A stretch of 64,000 nt of DNA from positions 2,728,001 through 2,792,000 of the forward strand of contig NZ_CP063458.1 of NCBI RefSeq assembly GCF_015169395.1, given 5' to 3'. The translations under genes were made by a program, and so were the position numbers. Under the pieces are notes generated by a model that saw nothing but the letters and a program-made list of their open reading frames with translations, ran no database searches and was not told the DNA's origin. The stretch is from Humisphaera borealis (GTDB lineage Bacteria; Planctomycetota; Phycisphaerae; Tepidisphaerales; Tepidisphaeraceae). Position 1 is the first letter of the stretch. Each line of letters starts with the position of its first letter. This document shows, in pieces, positions 44,102-52,599 of the stretch.

Positions 44102-44203
44102 GCCACAAATCCCACAAATGAGGACACGAATGAAGAGCTTCATTTGGCGCATGACTCGGTCGATCTGATCCCCATTTGTGTTTTCATTCGTGAGATTCGT
44201 GGC
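44102..44203. repeat. Inverted repeat upstream of the polyferredoxin gene
   Basis: Arms of 31 nt at 44102-44132 and 44173-44203 (GCCAC-AATC-CAC-AATGA pattern) match at about 24 of 31 positions, and all differences are transitions. They resemble the outer arms of the nested repeats at 8937 and 29424. Confidence 0.7.
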
Positions 44204-44238
44204 TAAGCCCTCGCCTGCTCCGCCAAAAGGGATCCAAT

Positions 44239-46365
44239 TTGCGACTCGACTGGTTCCTACCCTTCCACCGGCGCACGACGGCGACCTATTCGCCGCCGGT
44301 TTACAACCTGCCGATGCGGCTGCTGCGCGGCATCCTGCCTGCGTCGCTGCGATCGCAGGAGAACACCGTGAAACCCGGGCCGGTTCGAAGGCTGCTCAGG
44401 CGCATCGGGCCGAGCCTCGCCGCCTCCCCCTTTCGGCGGCTCTCTCAGACGCTCTGCTTCGTCCTGTTTGCCATACTTTTCTTCTACGTCGCGTTTCCGT
44501 ACACCGCCAAGCCCGCGAAAGTCTGGCCGGGCTGGGTGGCGGCGAACGTAAACGCCGAGACCGGCGTGGTCGAAGTTGAAGCTCCCGCCGGCGCGACCGA
44601 CCGCCCACCGGCTGGGGCAACGGTCTACGCCGCCGAGCCTCCCCCCGCCGACGCCGCGGCGTCGTCCACCGGTCCACAGCATTTCGGCCAATTCACCGTC
44701 GCGGCTGCGGCGACGCCAAATCTGCTCACCCTGACGCCGACCTCAAAGCCGACCGAAGACGCGCTCGGTCGGATGTCGTTCAGCACCGCCAAGTGGACGC
44801 TTTCCGAAAAAGCCCCCGGCGACTGGCCCAGCCATTACGCCGACGACCTGGCGAAGAAGGAAAAGATCGCCGCCGAGGGCATTCTGATCATCGATCCCCT
44901 GGTCAGCCTCTCGACAGCCGTCGCGGCAAAATCTTGGGTTTGGTCGCTCACCTTTGCCGGCATCATCCTGGCGATCAGTGTTTTCATCCCGCGCGGGTTC
45001 TGTGGCTACATCTGCCCGTTGGGGACGCTCATCGATCTCTTCGACTGGCTGATCGGCAAACGCGTCACCCGCTTCCGCGTCGCCGACGACGGGTGGTGGG
45101 TGCACATCAAGTATTACACGCTGCTGACCGTGATGATCGCGGCGATGTTCGGCGTGCTGCTGAGCGGGTTCGTCGCCGCGATTCCGGTCATCACGCGCGG
45201 ATTCCTGTTCATCTTTAAACCGTTCCACGACGCCTCGGCCCGCGGCTGGCACAATGTGCCGCCGATGAACGGCGGGCAGATCCTGTCGATCGTGCTCTTC
45301 TTCGGCGTTTTGGCGATGGGGTTCTGGAAGCCGCGGTTCTGGTGCAAGTACGTCTGCCCGAGCGGCGCGGTCTTCTCCGTCGGCAACTTGCTGCGTGCGA
45401 CCGAACGTAAGGTGGAGAGTAGTTGCATCAAGTGCAACAAGTGTGTCGAGATCTGCCCGTTCGACGCGATCAAGCCCGACTTCACCACCCGCGGCACCGA
45501 TTGCACGCTCTGCCAAAGCTGCGGCGGCGTTTGCCCGACGCACGCGATCAAATTCGTATCGCGCTGGAACCGGATCGAGTTGAAAGTCATCAACGACCCG
45601 CCGACACACGAGACACCGATTGGCCGGCGCGGCTTTCTGTCGGCAGGGGTCGGTGTCGCGGCGGCGGCGGCGGTGGGTATTGGCTCGGCCGTCGGCATTC
45701 GCAAGACCGGCGCAAAGCTCGCCGACGGCACCGTGCCGCTGCCCGTCCGCCCGCCCGGAAGCGTTCCGGAAGAGGACTTTCTGCAACTGTGCATCCGTTG
45801 TGGCGAGTGCTTCCGCGCCTGCCCGAACGACGTCCTGCAACCGCTTGGCTTTCAACAGGGCCTCGAAGGTTTATGGACTCCCGCTGTCAAAGCCGATTGG
45901 GCCGGCTGCGAACCCAGTTGCAACGGCTGCGGCCAGGTCTGCCCGACCGGTGCCATCCGCGCCCTGTCGCTCGCAGAGAAGAAGTCCGCCCGCATGGGCC
46001 TGGCGATCGTCAACGAAAAGACGTGTCTTCCCTTCGCCGGCAAGGAAGAGTGCCAGCTCTGCGTTGATGAATGCAACTCGGCCGGCTATCACGCGATCGA
46101 GTTCATCCGCCACGGCACCAAGGCCGACGAGGAAGGCAACCCCGTCGACGGCACCGGCATGCTCGCCCCGGTCGTGCGGGCCGATCTGTGTGTCGGCTGC
46201 GGCCTGTGTCAGACACGGTGCTATGCGATCAACGTGGCGGAAAAGAAGCTGCTCACCAAGTCGGCGATCATCATCGAAGCCGGAGAGGGGAAAGAAGACC
46301 GGTTGATGTCGGGGTCGTATGTGGAGCTGCGGATCAAGGGGAAGAAGGTGGAGAACGCGACCTGA
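44239..46365 (+). CDS. Membrane polyferredoxin, fused NapH/NosR-like and NapG-like parts
   Basis: A 708-residue protein with about four membrane helices (LCFVLFAILFFYVAF near 75, WVWSLTFAGIILAISVFI near 240, LLTVMIAAMFGVLLSGFVAA near 300, ILSIVLFFGVLAMGFW near 355). The NapH/NosR-like part carries CGYICPLG and CKYVCPSG, then two 4Fe-4S motifs, CIKCNKCVEICP and CTLCQSCGGVCP. At residues 463-475 lies an internal twin-arginine-like segment (GRRGFLSAGVG), followed by a NapG/MauM-like part with CIRCGECFRACP, CEPSCNGCGQVCP, CQLCVDEC and CVGCGLCQTRC. It would pass electrons between the quinone pool or cytosol and the flavinylated neighbour. The start is TTG 44239, with AAAAGGGA upstream. Confidence 0.88.
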   Translation: MRLDWFLPFHRRTTATYSPPVYNLPMRLLRGILPASLRSQENTVKPGPVRRLLRRIGPSLAASPFRRLSQTLCFVLFAILFFYVAFPYTAKPAKVWPGWVAANVNAETGVVEVEAPAGATDRPPAGATVYAAEPPPADAAASSTGPQHFGQFTVAAAATPNLLTLTPTSKPTEDALGRMSFSTAKWTLSEKAPGDWPSHYADDLAKKEKIAAEGILIIDPLVSLSTAVAAKSWVWSLTFAGIILAISVFIPRGFCGYICPLGTLIDLFDWLIGKRVTRFRVADDGWWVHIKYYTLLTVMIAAMFGVLLSGFVAAIPVITRGFLFIFKPFHDASARGWHNVPPMNGGQILSIVLFFGVLAMGFWKPRFWCKYVCPSGAVFSVGNLLRATERKVESSCIKCNKCVEICPFDAIKPDFTTRGTDCTLCQSCGGVCPTHAIKFVSRWNRIELKVINDPPTHETPIGRRGFLSAGVGVAAAAAVGIGSAVGIRKTGAKLADGTVPLPVRPPGSVPEEDFLQLCIRCGECFRACPNDVLQPLGFQQGLEGLWTPAVKADWAGCEPSCNGCGQVCPTGAIRALSLAEKKSARMGLAIVNEKTCLPFAGKEECQLCVDECNSAGYHAIEFIRHGTKADEEGNPVDGTGMLAPVVRADLCVGCGLCQTRCYAINVAEKKLLTKSAIIIEAGEGKEDRLMSGSYVELRIKGKKVENAT

Positions 46366-46370
46366 TTAGA

Positions 46371-46439
46371 GGTCGCACCGCAGGTGCACTCTTACTTTTG
46401 ATTGGGATGCGAAGACAAGAGTGCACCTACGGTGCAACC
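46371..46439. repeat. REPIN-like inverted repeat pair (second copy of 27.5-kb family)
   Basis: Arms of 23 nt at 46371-46393 and 46417-46439 match at 21 of 23 positions. The core GCACC-GCA-GGTGC palindrome corresponds to GCACC-GAA-GGTGC at 27528. The spacer is 23 bases. It separates the polyferredoxin gene from the converging ffh gene. Confidence 0.85.
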
Positions 46440-46464
46440 GCTAAGCGGGCTTACAGTCCTGTTG

Positions 46465-47934
46465 TCACCGTTTCTTCTTCTTATTCCGATCCTTCTTCTC
46501 CATGAACCCCGACTTCTTCGCCTTGAGCTGCGCTCCGCCGGGCATGCCGAGCGTATTGAGCTTCCCGCTCATCAGCCCCTTCATCAGGTTCATCTTGCCG
46601 GCCATTCCCATTCCGCCGACGGCTTTCATCATGTCGCGGGTCTGCTCGAACTGCTTCATGAACTGGCCGACTTCGTTCAGCTCCACGCCGGCGCCGCGGG
46701 CAATTCGGCGGCGGCGGGTGCCGTCGAGAAGGTCGGGGTTCTTTCGCTCCCTTTTGTTCATCGAATTGTAGATCGCCTTCATGCGGCCCATCTGCCGCTC
46801 GACATCCCCGTCGCCCATGTTCATCTGCTTGGTCAACTGGCTCATGCCGGGAATCATCTTCATGATCCGGTCCATGCTGCCGAGCTTCTGAACCTGCCCC
46901 ATCTGCGCCATGAAATCGTCGAGGGTGAAGTTCCCCTGCTCCATCTTCTCCTGGAGCTTCTGCGCCTCTTCCTGGCTGAACTTCTGCTGCGCCTCGGTAA
47001 CGAGCTGCAGAATGTCGCCCATGCCCAGAATGCGCTGGGCCATGCCCTCCGGTCGGAACTCTTCCAGCGCGTCCAGCTTTTCGCCGGTACCGATGAACTT
47101 CACCGGCTTGCCGGTAATCATCTTGGCGCTCAGCAGCGCGCCGCCGCGGGTATCGGAATCGAACTTCGTCAGGATCAGCCCGTCGACTTCGAGCTGCTCG
47201 TTGAACGCCTTGGCGGAGTTGACTGCGTCCTGACCGCTCATCGCATCCAGCACCAGGAACACCTGGTGCGGCTTGAGCTGGGTATTCACCTCGCGCAGCT
47301 CGCCCATCAGGGCATCGTCGATGTGCAAGCGGCCGGCGGTGTCGAGGATGACCACGTCGCGGCCGGTCTGCTTCGCCTGGGCGATCGCCGCCCGGCAGAC
47401 CGATACCGCCGCGCCCTTGGCGACTTCGCCGTGGGGGGCAACCTTGCTGTCGTCGGTGTAGACCGGGATGCCGAGCTGCGCGCCCAGTGTCCGCAACTGC
47501 TCGACGGCGGCCGGTCGCTGCAAGTCGGCGGCGCACAGCAGCGGGTGATGCCCCTTGGCGACCAAGTACTTCGCGAGCTTGCCGCAGGTCGTCGTCTTAC
47601 CGGCACCCTGCAGGCCGGCCATCATGATGACCGTCGGCGGCGGCTGGACGTAGTAGATCCGCGTGTCCACCGGGCCCATCAGGTTGACGAGCTCTTCGTA
47701 GACAATCTGCACCATCAGCTCGCCGGGCCGCAGCAACTTGATGACTTCCCGCCCGATCGCCTTCTGCACCACCGCTTCGGTGAAGTCCTTGACGATTTTG
47801 AAGCTGACGTCGGCTTCCAGCAGCGCGGTGCGAACCTCGCGCATCGCCTCGCGGATGTTCTCCTCGCTGATCCGGCCCCGGCCGGACAGGGTGCGGAAAA
47901 CGTTATTAAACTTGTCTGTCAGGGCATCAAGCAT
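46465..47934 (-). CDS. ffh: Signal recognition particle GTPase Ffh
   Basis: Binds signal sequences on nascent chains and delivers ribosomes to the FtsY receptor. The 489 residues comprise an N domain (1-90), a GTPase domain with GLQGAGKTTTCGKLA, DLQRPAAVEQL, ILDTAGRLHID, LTKFDSDTRGGALLS, and a Met-rich M domain from about 300 (GMSQLTKQMNMGDGDVERQM) to the basic tail NKKKKR. No 4.5S/SRP RNA gene was found next to it. Confidence 0.97.
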   Translation of the reverse strand: MLDALTDKFNNVFRTLSGRGRISEENIREAMREVRTALLEADVSFKIVKDFTEAVVQKAIGREVIKLLRPGELMVQIVYEELVNLMGPVDTRIYYVQPPPTVIMMAGLQGAGKTTTCGKLAKYLVAKGHHPLLCAADLQRPAAVEQLRTLGAQLGIPVYTDDSKVAPHGEVAKGAAVSVCRAAIAQAKQTGRDVVILDTAGRLHIDDALMGELREVNTQLKPHQVFLVLDAMSGQDAVNSAKAFNEQLEVDGLILTKFDSDTRGGALLSAKMITGKPVKFIGTGEKLDALEEFRPEGMAQRILGMGDILQLVTEAQQKFSQEEAQKLQEKMEQGNFTLDDFMAQMGQVQKLGSMDRIMKMIPGMSQLTKQMNMGDGDVERQMGRMKAIYNSMNKRERKNPDLLDGTRRRRIARGAGVELNEVGQFMKQFEQTRDMMKAVGGMGMAGKMNLMKGLMSGKLNTLGMPGGAQLKAKKSGFMEKKDRNKKKKR

Positions 47935-48239
47935 CGGGAGATCCGTGGAATCCTGGAATCAGTCGTCGACCGAGGCGGGCCGCGAAAGCCGCCGCCCGGG
48001 TCGGCTATTGTAGATGACTTGGGACCTCCGGCGAAGGGGCAGATGCCCTTGATTCTGAGGTTTGGCCGGCCGTCGTCGGGCGCTGCGTCCCAGAATGCCC
48101 GCCGTATTCGCGCTGCAACCCCTCACGGCGGCCCTTTGCCTAAGTGCGGCGCCGGCCGGTCCGATGTTGAGGTCAGGATCGGCGTTCAACCCATGCCGCG
48201 AGTCAACTCGGACCCGTACTCACGCCGACCCGCCGCGCC
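47935..48239. other. 305-base divergent intergenic region
   Basis: It lies between the divergent starts of ffh and the HD-GYP-like gene and presumably carries both promoters. I see no clear promoter pair, hairpin or short gene. Confidence 0.5.
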
Positions 48240-49508
48240 ATGCCACTGATCGTACCCTGCCTTGACGTCGCCGCCGGCATGCGCCTTGCCGAGGCGTTCA
48301 TGCTGCGCGGGCGCGTCATGTTGCCCGGCGGCAAAGTCCTGGTCGACGAGGACGTCGACATCCTCCGCCGCAAGTACCCTGATGCCATTCTCAAGATCGG
48401 CGACCCGATCCTCGACAGCCTTGTCGAGTTCGAAGACGACTCCAGGGATCGGGAAGTCGCCACCACCGCCCGGTCGCGTATCACGACGGCGGTTGCCGAT
48501 GTTCATCAGCGGCTGGCGACGCAAAGCTCACACGGGGGCATCGACTACAACAAGGCACGCTCGGTCGTCTCCGACGTGATGGAGTTCCTTGCGCAAAACC
48601 CGGTCTCGTCGGCGCTGCTCGACCGGAACATGGATTCCGGCAGCCCGCTCGCCGAGCACGCCGGGACAACCTTCTACCTCGCGATGGTCCTCGGGTCGGC
48701 GGTCCGCGACTACGTGGCCCGCGAGCGACAGCGACAGACATCCGCCAGCCGCCTTTCGGGAAGTATCGCGATGGACCTGCTGCCGCTGGGCCTGGGTGCG
48801 ATGTTCCTGGACATTGGCATGATGCCATTGAGCCACATCTTCGCCGACGGGTACAAGCTGACGGAGGAAGACCGCAAGCTCATCCGCAATCACCCACTGG
48901 TCGGTGCCGATCTCCTTCCGGAGTATCTGCCGACCGGCGTGAAGATGATCGTTCGCACGCATCACGAGAACTACGACGGCAGCGGCTACCCCAACGCGAT
49001 GGCCGGGCCGACGCTGCACGTCTTCACGCGGATCGCGCGCATCTGCGACGCATTCGCCGCAGCCACGGCCACTAGGGCGTACAGGGGGCGCAAAAGCCCG
49101 GCGCGGGCGATCTGGGAGATGTCAGTCGGGCCGTTCCAGAAGTTTTACGACCCGGTGCTGATGAAGGTGTTCTCGAGCCTGATCCAACCCTTCCCAATCG
49201 GCGCCAAGATCAAGCTTGCCGACGACAGCGCGGCGGTGGTCGTCCGCTACAACCGCAAGGACCCTTTCAAGCCGATGATGGTGCTGGCGTTCGCCGAGGA
49301 CGGCACGCGCCTGCCCAAAGAGGCGCTACGGCCGATGCAGCCGGAGGAACTGACGCCCGATGCACCCACCCGCATCGCGATGTACGCGGGGGAGGACCTG
49401 GAGTACCTGCACGAACAGCCAATGCCGCTGCCGATTGCCCCGGAAGAACCCAAGGGCAAATCGCCCCCGCTGACGATCGACTCGGTGCTGGAAGCGGCAT
49501 ATCCCTGA
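48240..49508 (+). CDS. Degenerate HD-GYP-like protein
   Basis: A 422-residue protein. An N-terminal domain of about 70 residues (GRVMLPGGKVLVDEDVDILR) resembles the DUF3391-like region found before HD-GYP domains. The HD-GYP domain spans about 135-290. It keeps the first His (PLAEHAG), His of IRNHPLVGADLL, the signature THHENYDGSGYP, and the late Asp of ARICDAFAA. The central HD pair is changed: FLDIGM replaces LLHDIGK, with Leu190 (codon 48807-48809) before Asp191. HD-GYP proteins hydrolyse cyclic-di-GMP; loss of this metal ligand suggests weak or lost activity. The C-terminus is a PilZ-like or linker region. Confidence 0.8.
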   Translation: MPLIVPCLDVAAGMRLAEAFMLRGRVMLPGGKVLVDEDVDILRRKYPDAILKIGDPILDSLVEFEDDSRDREVATTARSRITTAVADVHQRLATQSSHGGIDYNKARSVVSDVMEFLAQNPVSSALLDRNMDSGSPLAEHAGTTFYLAMVLGSAVRDYVARERQRQTSASRLSGSIAMDLLPLGLGAMFLDIGMMPLSHIFADGYKLTEEDRKLIRNHPLVGADLLPEYLPTGVKMIVRTHHENYDGSGYPNAMAGPTLHVFTRIARICDAFAAATATRAYRGRKSPARAIWEMSVGPFQKFYDPVLMKVFSSLIQPFPIGAKIKLADDSAAVVVRYNRKDPFKPMMVLAFAEDGTRLPKEALRPMQPEELTPDAPTRIAMYAGEDLEYLHEQPMPLPIAPEEPKGKSPPLTIDSVLEAAYP

Positions 49509-49638
49509 CGGAAGGTGCCGGGGGACTACTCGGAGGGGCGCCGTGTTCAGGGCGCTTTGCTCCAAGCACGTACAGCGGCACCTGAACACAGCTTTCATTC
49601 ACTTGGCGACCCCTCGACAGCTCGCTTCAATGGCGCTA

Positions 49639-50643
49639 TCACAATCGCGCCGCTTCGGCCGCCGCACCCCGTAAGGCGCAATGCTCGTCAAGAATCACCG
49701 TCACCGGAACGGTGTTCAACAGTCGATGCCGCATCGGCCCCTTGTCCAGGAACGCATTGAGAAACGCAGGCCCCTGCAGGCGGCTGAGGATCTTGGGCGC
49801 GATGCCTCCGCCGATGTACAGACCGTTGATCGCCGTGTACTGGATCGCGACGTTTCCCGCGGCCGCTCCGTAGAGCGAGACGAACAGGTCCAGCGCCATC
49901 GAAGACCGCTCGCACTGTCCTGTCATCGCGGCCTTGGAGACCAGTGTCGCGGCGTCGCCGGCGGGCAGGCTGTCGGGAATCCGGATCGACTGAGTTCCCA
50001 GGTTCCGCGCGACGTGAAACAGGAACAGGTTGTACAACCCGGGACCCGACAGCACGCGCTCCCAACTGACGTAACCGGCGAAGGTCTGCGTTTCTCTTTC
50101 GGCCAGGAACGCCAATAGGTCGCATTCCTGCGGGTTGCGCGGCCCGAAAGAGTAGTGGCCACCTTCGGACGGGCAGGGGATGTGCCGCTTGCCGTCCCAA
50201 ACCGCCCCGCCGACACCCAGGCCGGTCCCGGCCGAGATGATTCCACGCCCGCCGGGCTGCGCCTTGCCGGCCTGCAGCGTCAGCAGTTTGTCGGGCGCCA
50301 GGACGTCAATGCCGGCGGCGTTGGCGGCCAGGTCGTTGATGACCTCCACGCGCTGGGCCGGAACGTTCAGCACACCGGCGAGGGTCGCCTGTTCGACCGT
50401 CCATTTCAGATTGGTGATCGGCGAGTATCGATTGCCCATTTCGCCGTGCACCGGACCGGCAACGCCGAAACAGGCGCGATCGATGGGGCTTGTCGGCCGG
50501 GCCTCCTGAAGGTACTTGCGAACGATGGATCCCAGGTCGGGGTATTCGGCGCTGCGGAATTCGCGAAGCTCGAACAGTTGCCGGGGAGAATCACACCACG
50601 CCAGCCGGGTGTTCGTTCCGCCGATGTCGCCTGCAAGAATCAT
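49639..50643 (-). CDS. glk: Glucokinase
   Basis: Phosphorylates glucose to glucose-6-phosphate. The 334-residue protein has the ROK-independent Glk layout: DIGGTNTRLAWCD (phosphate 1), ACFGVAGPVHGE, VINDLAANAAGID (catalytic Asp), GIISAGTGLGVGGAVW, CPSEGGHYSFGP with the Glk family EGGH motif, and INGLYIGGGIAPKIL. ATG 50643 matches the family start MILAGDIGGTN; upstream in-frame sequence does not. Confidence 0.93.
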   Translation of the reverse strand: MILAGDIGGTNTRLAWCDSPRQLFELREFRSAEYPDLGSIVRKYLQEARPTSPIDRACFGVAGPVHGEMGNRYSPITNLKWTVEQATLAGVLNVPAQRVEVINDLAANAAGIDVLAPDKLLTLQAGKAQPGGRGIISAGTGLGVGGAVWDGKRHIPCPSEGGHYSFGPRNPQECDLLAFLAERETQTFAGYVSWERVLSGPGLYNLFLFHVARNLGTQSIRIPDSLPAGDAATLVSKAAMTGQCERSSMALDLFVSLYGAAAGNVAIQYTAINGLYIGGGIAPKILSRLQGPAFLNAFLDKGPMRHRLLNTVPVTVILDEHCALRGAAAEAARL

Positions 50644-50831
50644 GTTGCCGGTTCCGAAAAGTAGTGGCCTGGTGTTATGTCGACCGAACGTCGCCGGTCG
50701 TCCAAGGCGTCTGGAGTGTAGCAAATATGAAAGGGACCGACCGTCGGGCTCCAGTGCCTGTCGTGGCGAACAAAATCGGTTCGCCCGGATCGCACTATTC
50801 CGTTACGCTATCGGCAAAGAAGGAGGACGCG

Positions 50832-51035
50832 ATGATTTACTACAAGATTCAGCGTGGCTACGTGATGCAGCACTTCGACAGCGAGACGGGGGACTGCACC
50901 CAACAGGAATTCTTCCCCGACGAATCGCTCCCGCCCGAACGCCAGGACGAACAGGGCAATATCATTTCCGAGGGCGACCAGGTGGAACTGGCGAACGTCG
51001 AGAAGGAGTGCCCGATGGACATGGTGCAGCCATAG
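50832..51035 (+). CDS. Small acidic protein, unknown function
   Basis: A 67-residue protein from ATG 50832, which has a strong ribosome-binding site AGGAGG at 50821-50826. The sequence is acidic and polar (MIYYKIQRGYVMQHFDSETG, then several Glu/Asp-rich stretches) with one Cys near each end of the second half. No signal peptide or membrane segment is present. I do not recognise it. The clear Shine-Dalgarno sequence is the main reason for calling it real. Confidence 0.6.
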   Translation: MIYYKIQRGYVMQHFDSETGDCTQQEFFPDESLPPERQDEQGNIISEGDQVELANVEKECPMDMVQP

Positions 51036-51148
51036 GGGAGGTGGTGGGGTAGCGGTGTTGCTGGGTGATGAGGTCGTCGATTGGGATCCGATGCTGGTCA
51101 CCGGTTGGCGACCACGACACCCCTCCACTCAACCACCCTGATACTTCT

Positions 51149-51901
51149 TTACAGCCGGTATCCGGCCGCCTTGGCGTCGTTGTAGAACATCGACACCGTC
51201 TCCAGCGAGTACTGGCCGAGATCCTTGCCGACCAGTTCCAGCTTTTTGAGCACATCGTTGGTCACGGTGATGATGTGGCAGCCGATCTGGTCGGCCTGAA
51301 AAATGTTGAGCAACTCCCGTGGGCTGGCCCAGATGAGTTCCTGGTTGGGTGTCGGCTTCATGAGGCGGACGGCTTCGGTCATCATGGGCAGCGGGTCGCG
51401 GCCGGTGTCGGCGATGCGGCCGGCGAAGACCGAGATGTACGATGCCGGGCCGTTGCCCAGCGCCTCATGCACCGCCTGGACCTGCTCCAGGGTCATCAAC
51501 GCGGTGACATTCTGCTTCACACCCGCCTTGGCGAGCCGACGGATCAACGCGTAGGCCGGCTCGGCGGCAGTGTTGGTGACGGGAATCTTCACATGTACAT
51601 TCGCGCCCCACGACGCGATTTCGTTCGCCTGCCGCTCCATCTCGACGAAATCGTCGCAGAACACTTCGAAGCTCAGCGGCTTGTCCTTGATCGCCGACAG
51701 GATGTCCTTCGCGAATGCGCGGTAATCGCTGATGCCGGCTTTGCGCATCAGGGTGGGGTTGGTGGTCAGCCCGGCGATGTGCCGCTTGGAAGCCATCTCC
51801 AGCATGCCCGCCTTGTCAGCACCGTCGGCAAAGATCTTCACCTTGAGTGCGGAAATGGTGGGGATGTAGGTCGCATCGGCGGTCATTCGGACTCCATCCA
51901 T
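51149..51901 (-). CDS. Transaldolase / fructose-6-phosphate aldolase family protein
   Basis: A 250-residue TIM-barrel aldolase. Family features: VKIFADGADKAGMLEM, HIAGLTTNPTLMRKAGI, the Schiff-base Lys in VHVKIPVTNT, VKQNVTALMTLEQV, ISVFAGRIADTGRDP and IITVTNDVLKKLELVGKDL. The length matches the short transaldolase / TalC group, which transfers dihydroxyacetone units in the pentose phosphate pathway. ATG 51901 has GGAG six bases upstream; ATG 51886 has a similar site. No tkt or zwf gene is nearby. Confidence 0.92.
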   Translation of the reverse strand: MDGVRMTADATYIPTISALKVKIFADGADKAGMLEMASKRHIAGLTTNPTLMRKAGISDYRAFAKDILSAIKDKPLSFEVFCDDFVEMERQANEIASWGANVHVKIPVTNTAAEPAYALIRRLAKAGVKQNVTALMTLEQVQAVHEALGNGPASYISVFAGRIADTGRDPLPMMTEAVRLMKPTPNQELIWASPRELLNIFQADQIGCHIITVTNDVLKKLELVGKDLGQYSLETVSMFYNDAKAAGYRL

Positions 51902-52056
51902 GGTTACTCCGGGAAGGACGCAAGGGTCGGGTCACGCTGTTCAAGGCGATCGTCAGGATTAACGTCGCCCGAGCGAGCGGGACTACAAAAGCCCGGGCGC
52001 TTGTATCTGGATCGGCACAATGGACCCATAATCCTGAAATCCACGCGCCGGCCCGC

Positions 52057-52599
52057 TTACCTGGATGCACTTATAAGTATCTTCCCCGCGGCCTCAAGGA
52101 GGCTGGCGACACGAAAGTCCGGTTCGCAGCGGTCTCCCTTGCTGTACGGAAGGTCTATGAGAAGGGTCGTGCAGCCCGCGGCGGCGCCTGCGAGGATATC
52201 GCCGGAGCGGTCGCCGACCATGTAGCTGGAACCTAAGTCCAGGTGGAGGTCCTCGGCGGCGCGGATCAGCATGCCAGGGCGTGGTTTACGGCAGTCGCAG
52301 TCGTCGGCCGTGTCGTGATAGCAGACGTAGACGGCGTCGATCGGGAGCAACAGCCGCAGGTGCTGGTTGATGCGTTCGACCTCGTCACGCGTTTGCGCGC
52401 CGCGGGCCACATCGGGCTGATTCGTCACGACGATCAGTGGAAACCCCGCCGCCTTAAGCTTGCCGCACGCCTCGGCGACGCCCGGCAGAATCTCGCATTC
52501 GGCAACGCTCTGTGGCGGATGAGGAACGCCGTTGCTGACGACGGTTCGATTAATCACCCCGTCGCGATCGAGAAAGACGGCTGGTCGGCGTGGATTCAT
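52057..52599 (-). CDS. gmhB: D-glycero-D-manno-heptose 1,7-bisphosphate phosphatase
   Basis: A HAD phosphatase of 180 residues that removes the 7-phosphate from heptose 1,7-bisphosphate. HAD motif I is VFLDRDGVIN, motif II VVTNQPDVARG, and motif III/IV KPRPGMLIRAAED and MVGDRSGDILAGAAAG. The family zinc-binding Cys/His loop is CYHDTADDCDCRKPRPG. It shares a 4-base overlap (ATGA) with the zinc-ribbon gene upstream, which suggests coupled translation. With GmhA, HddC and HddA nearby it completes GDP-heptose synthesis. Confidence 0.93.
   Translation of the reverse strand: MNPRRPAVFLDRDGVINRTVVSNGVPHPPQSVAECEILPGVAEACGKLKAAGFPLIVVTNQPDVARGAQTRDEVERINQHLRLLLPIDAVYVCYHDTADDCDCRKPRPGMLIRAAEDLHLDLGSSYMVGDRSGDILAGAAAGCTTLLIDLPYSKGDRCEPDFRVASLLEAAGKILISASR

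Noticed and set aside
49535-49580. Inverted repeat with GTGTTCAGG/CCTGAACAC
   Set aside because: Only about 9-10 bases pair, which is too weak to separate from chance or to group with the other families.
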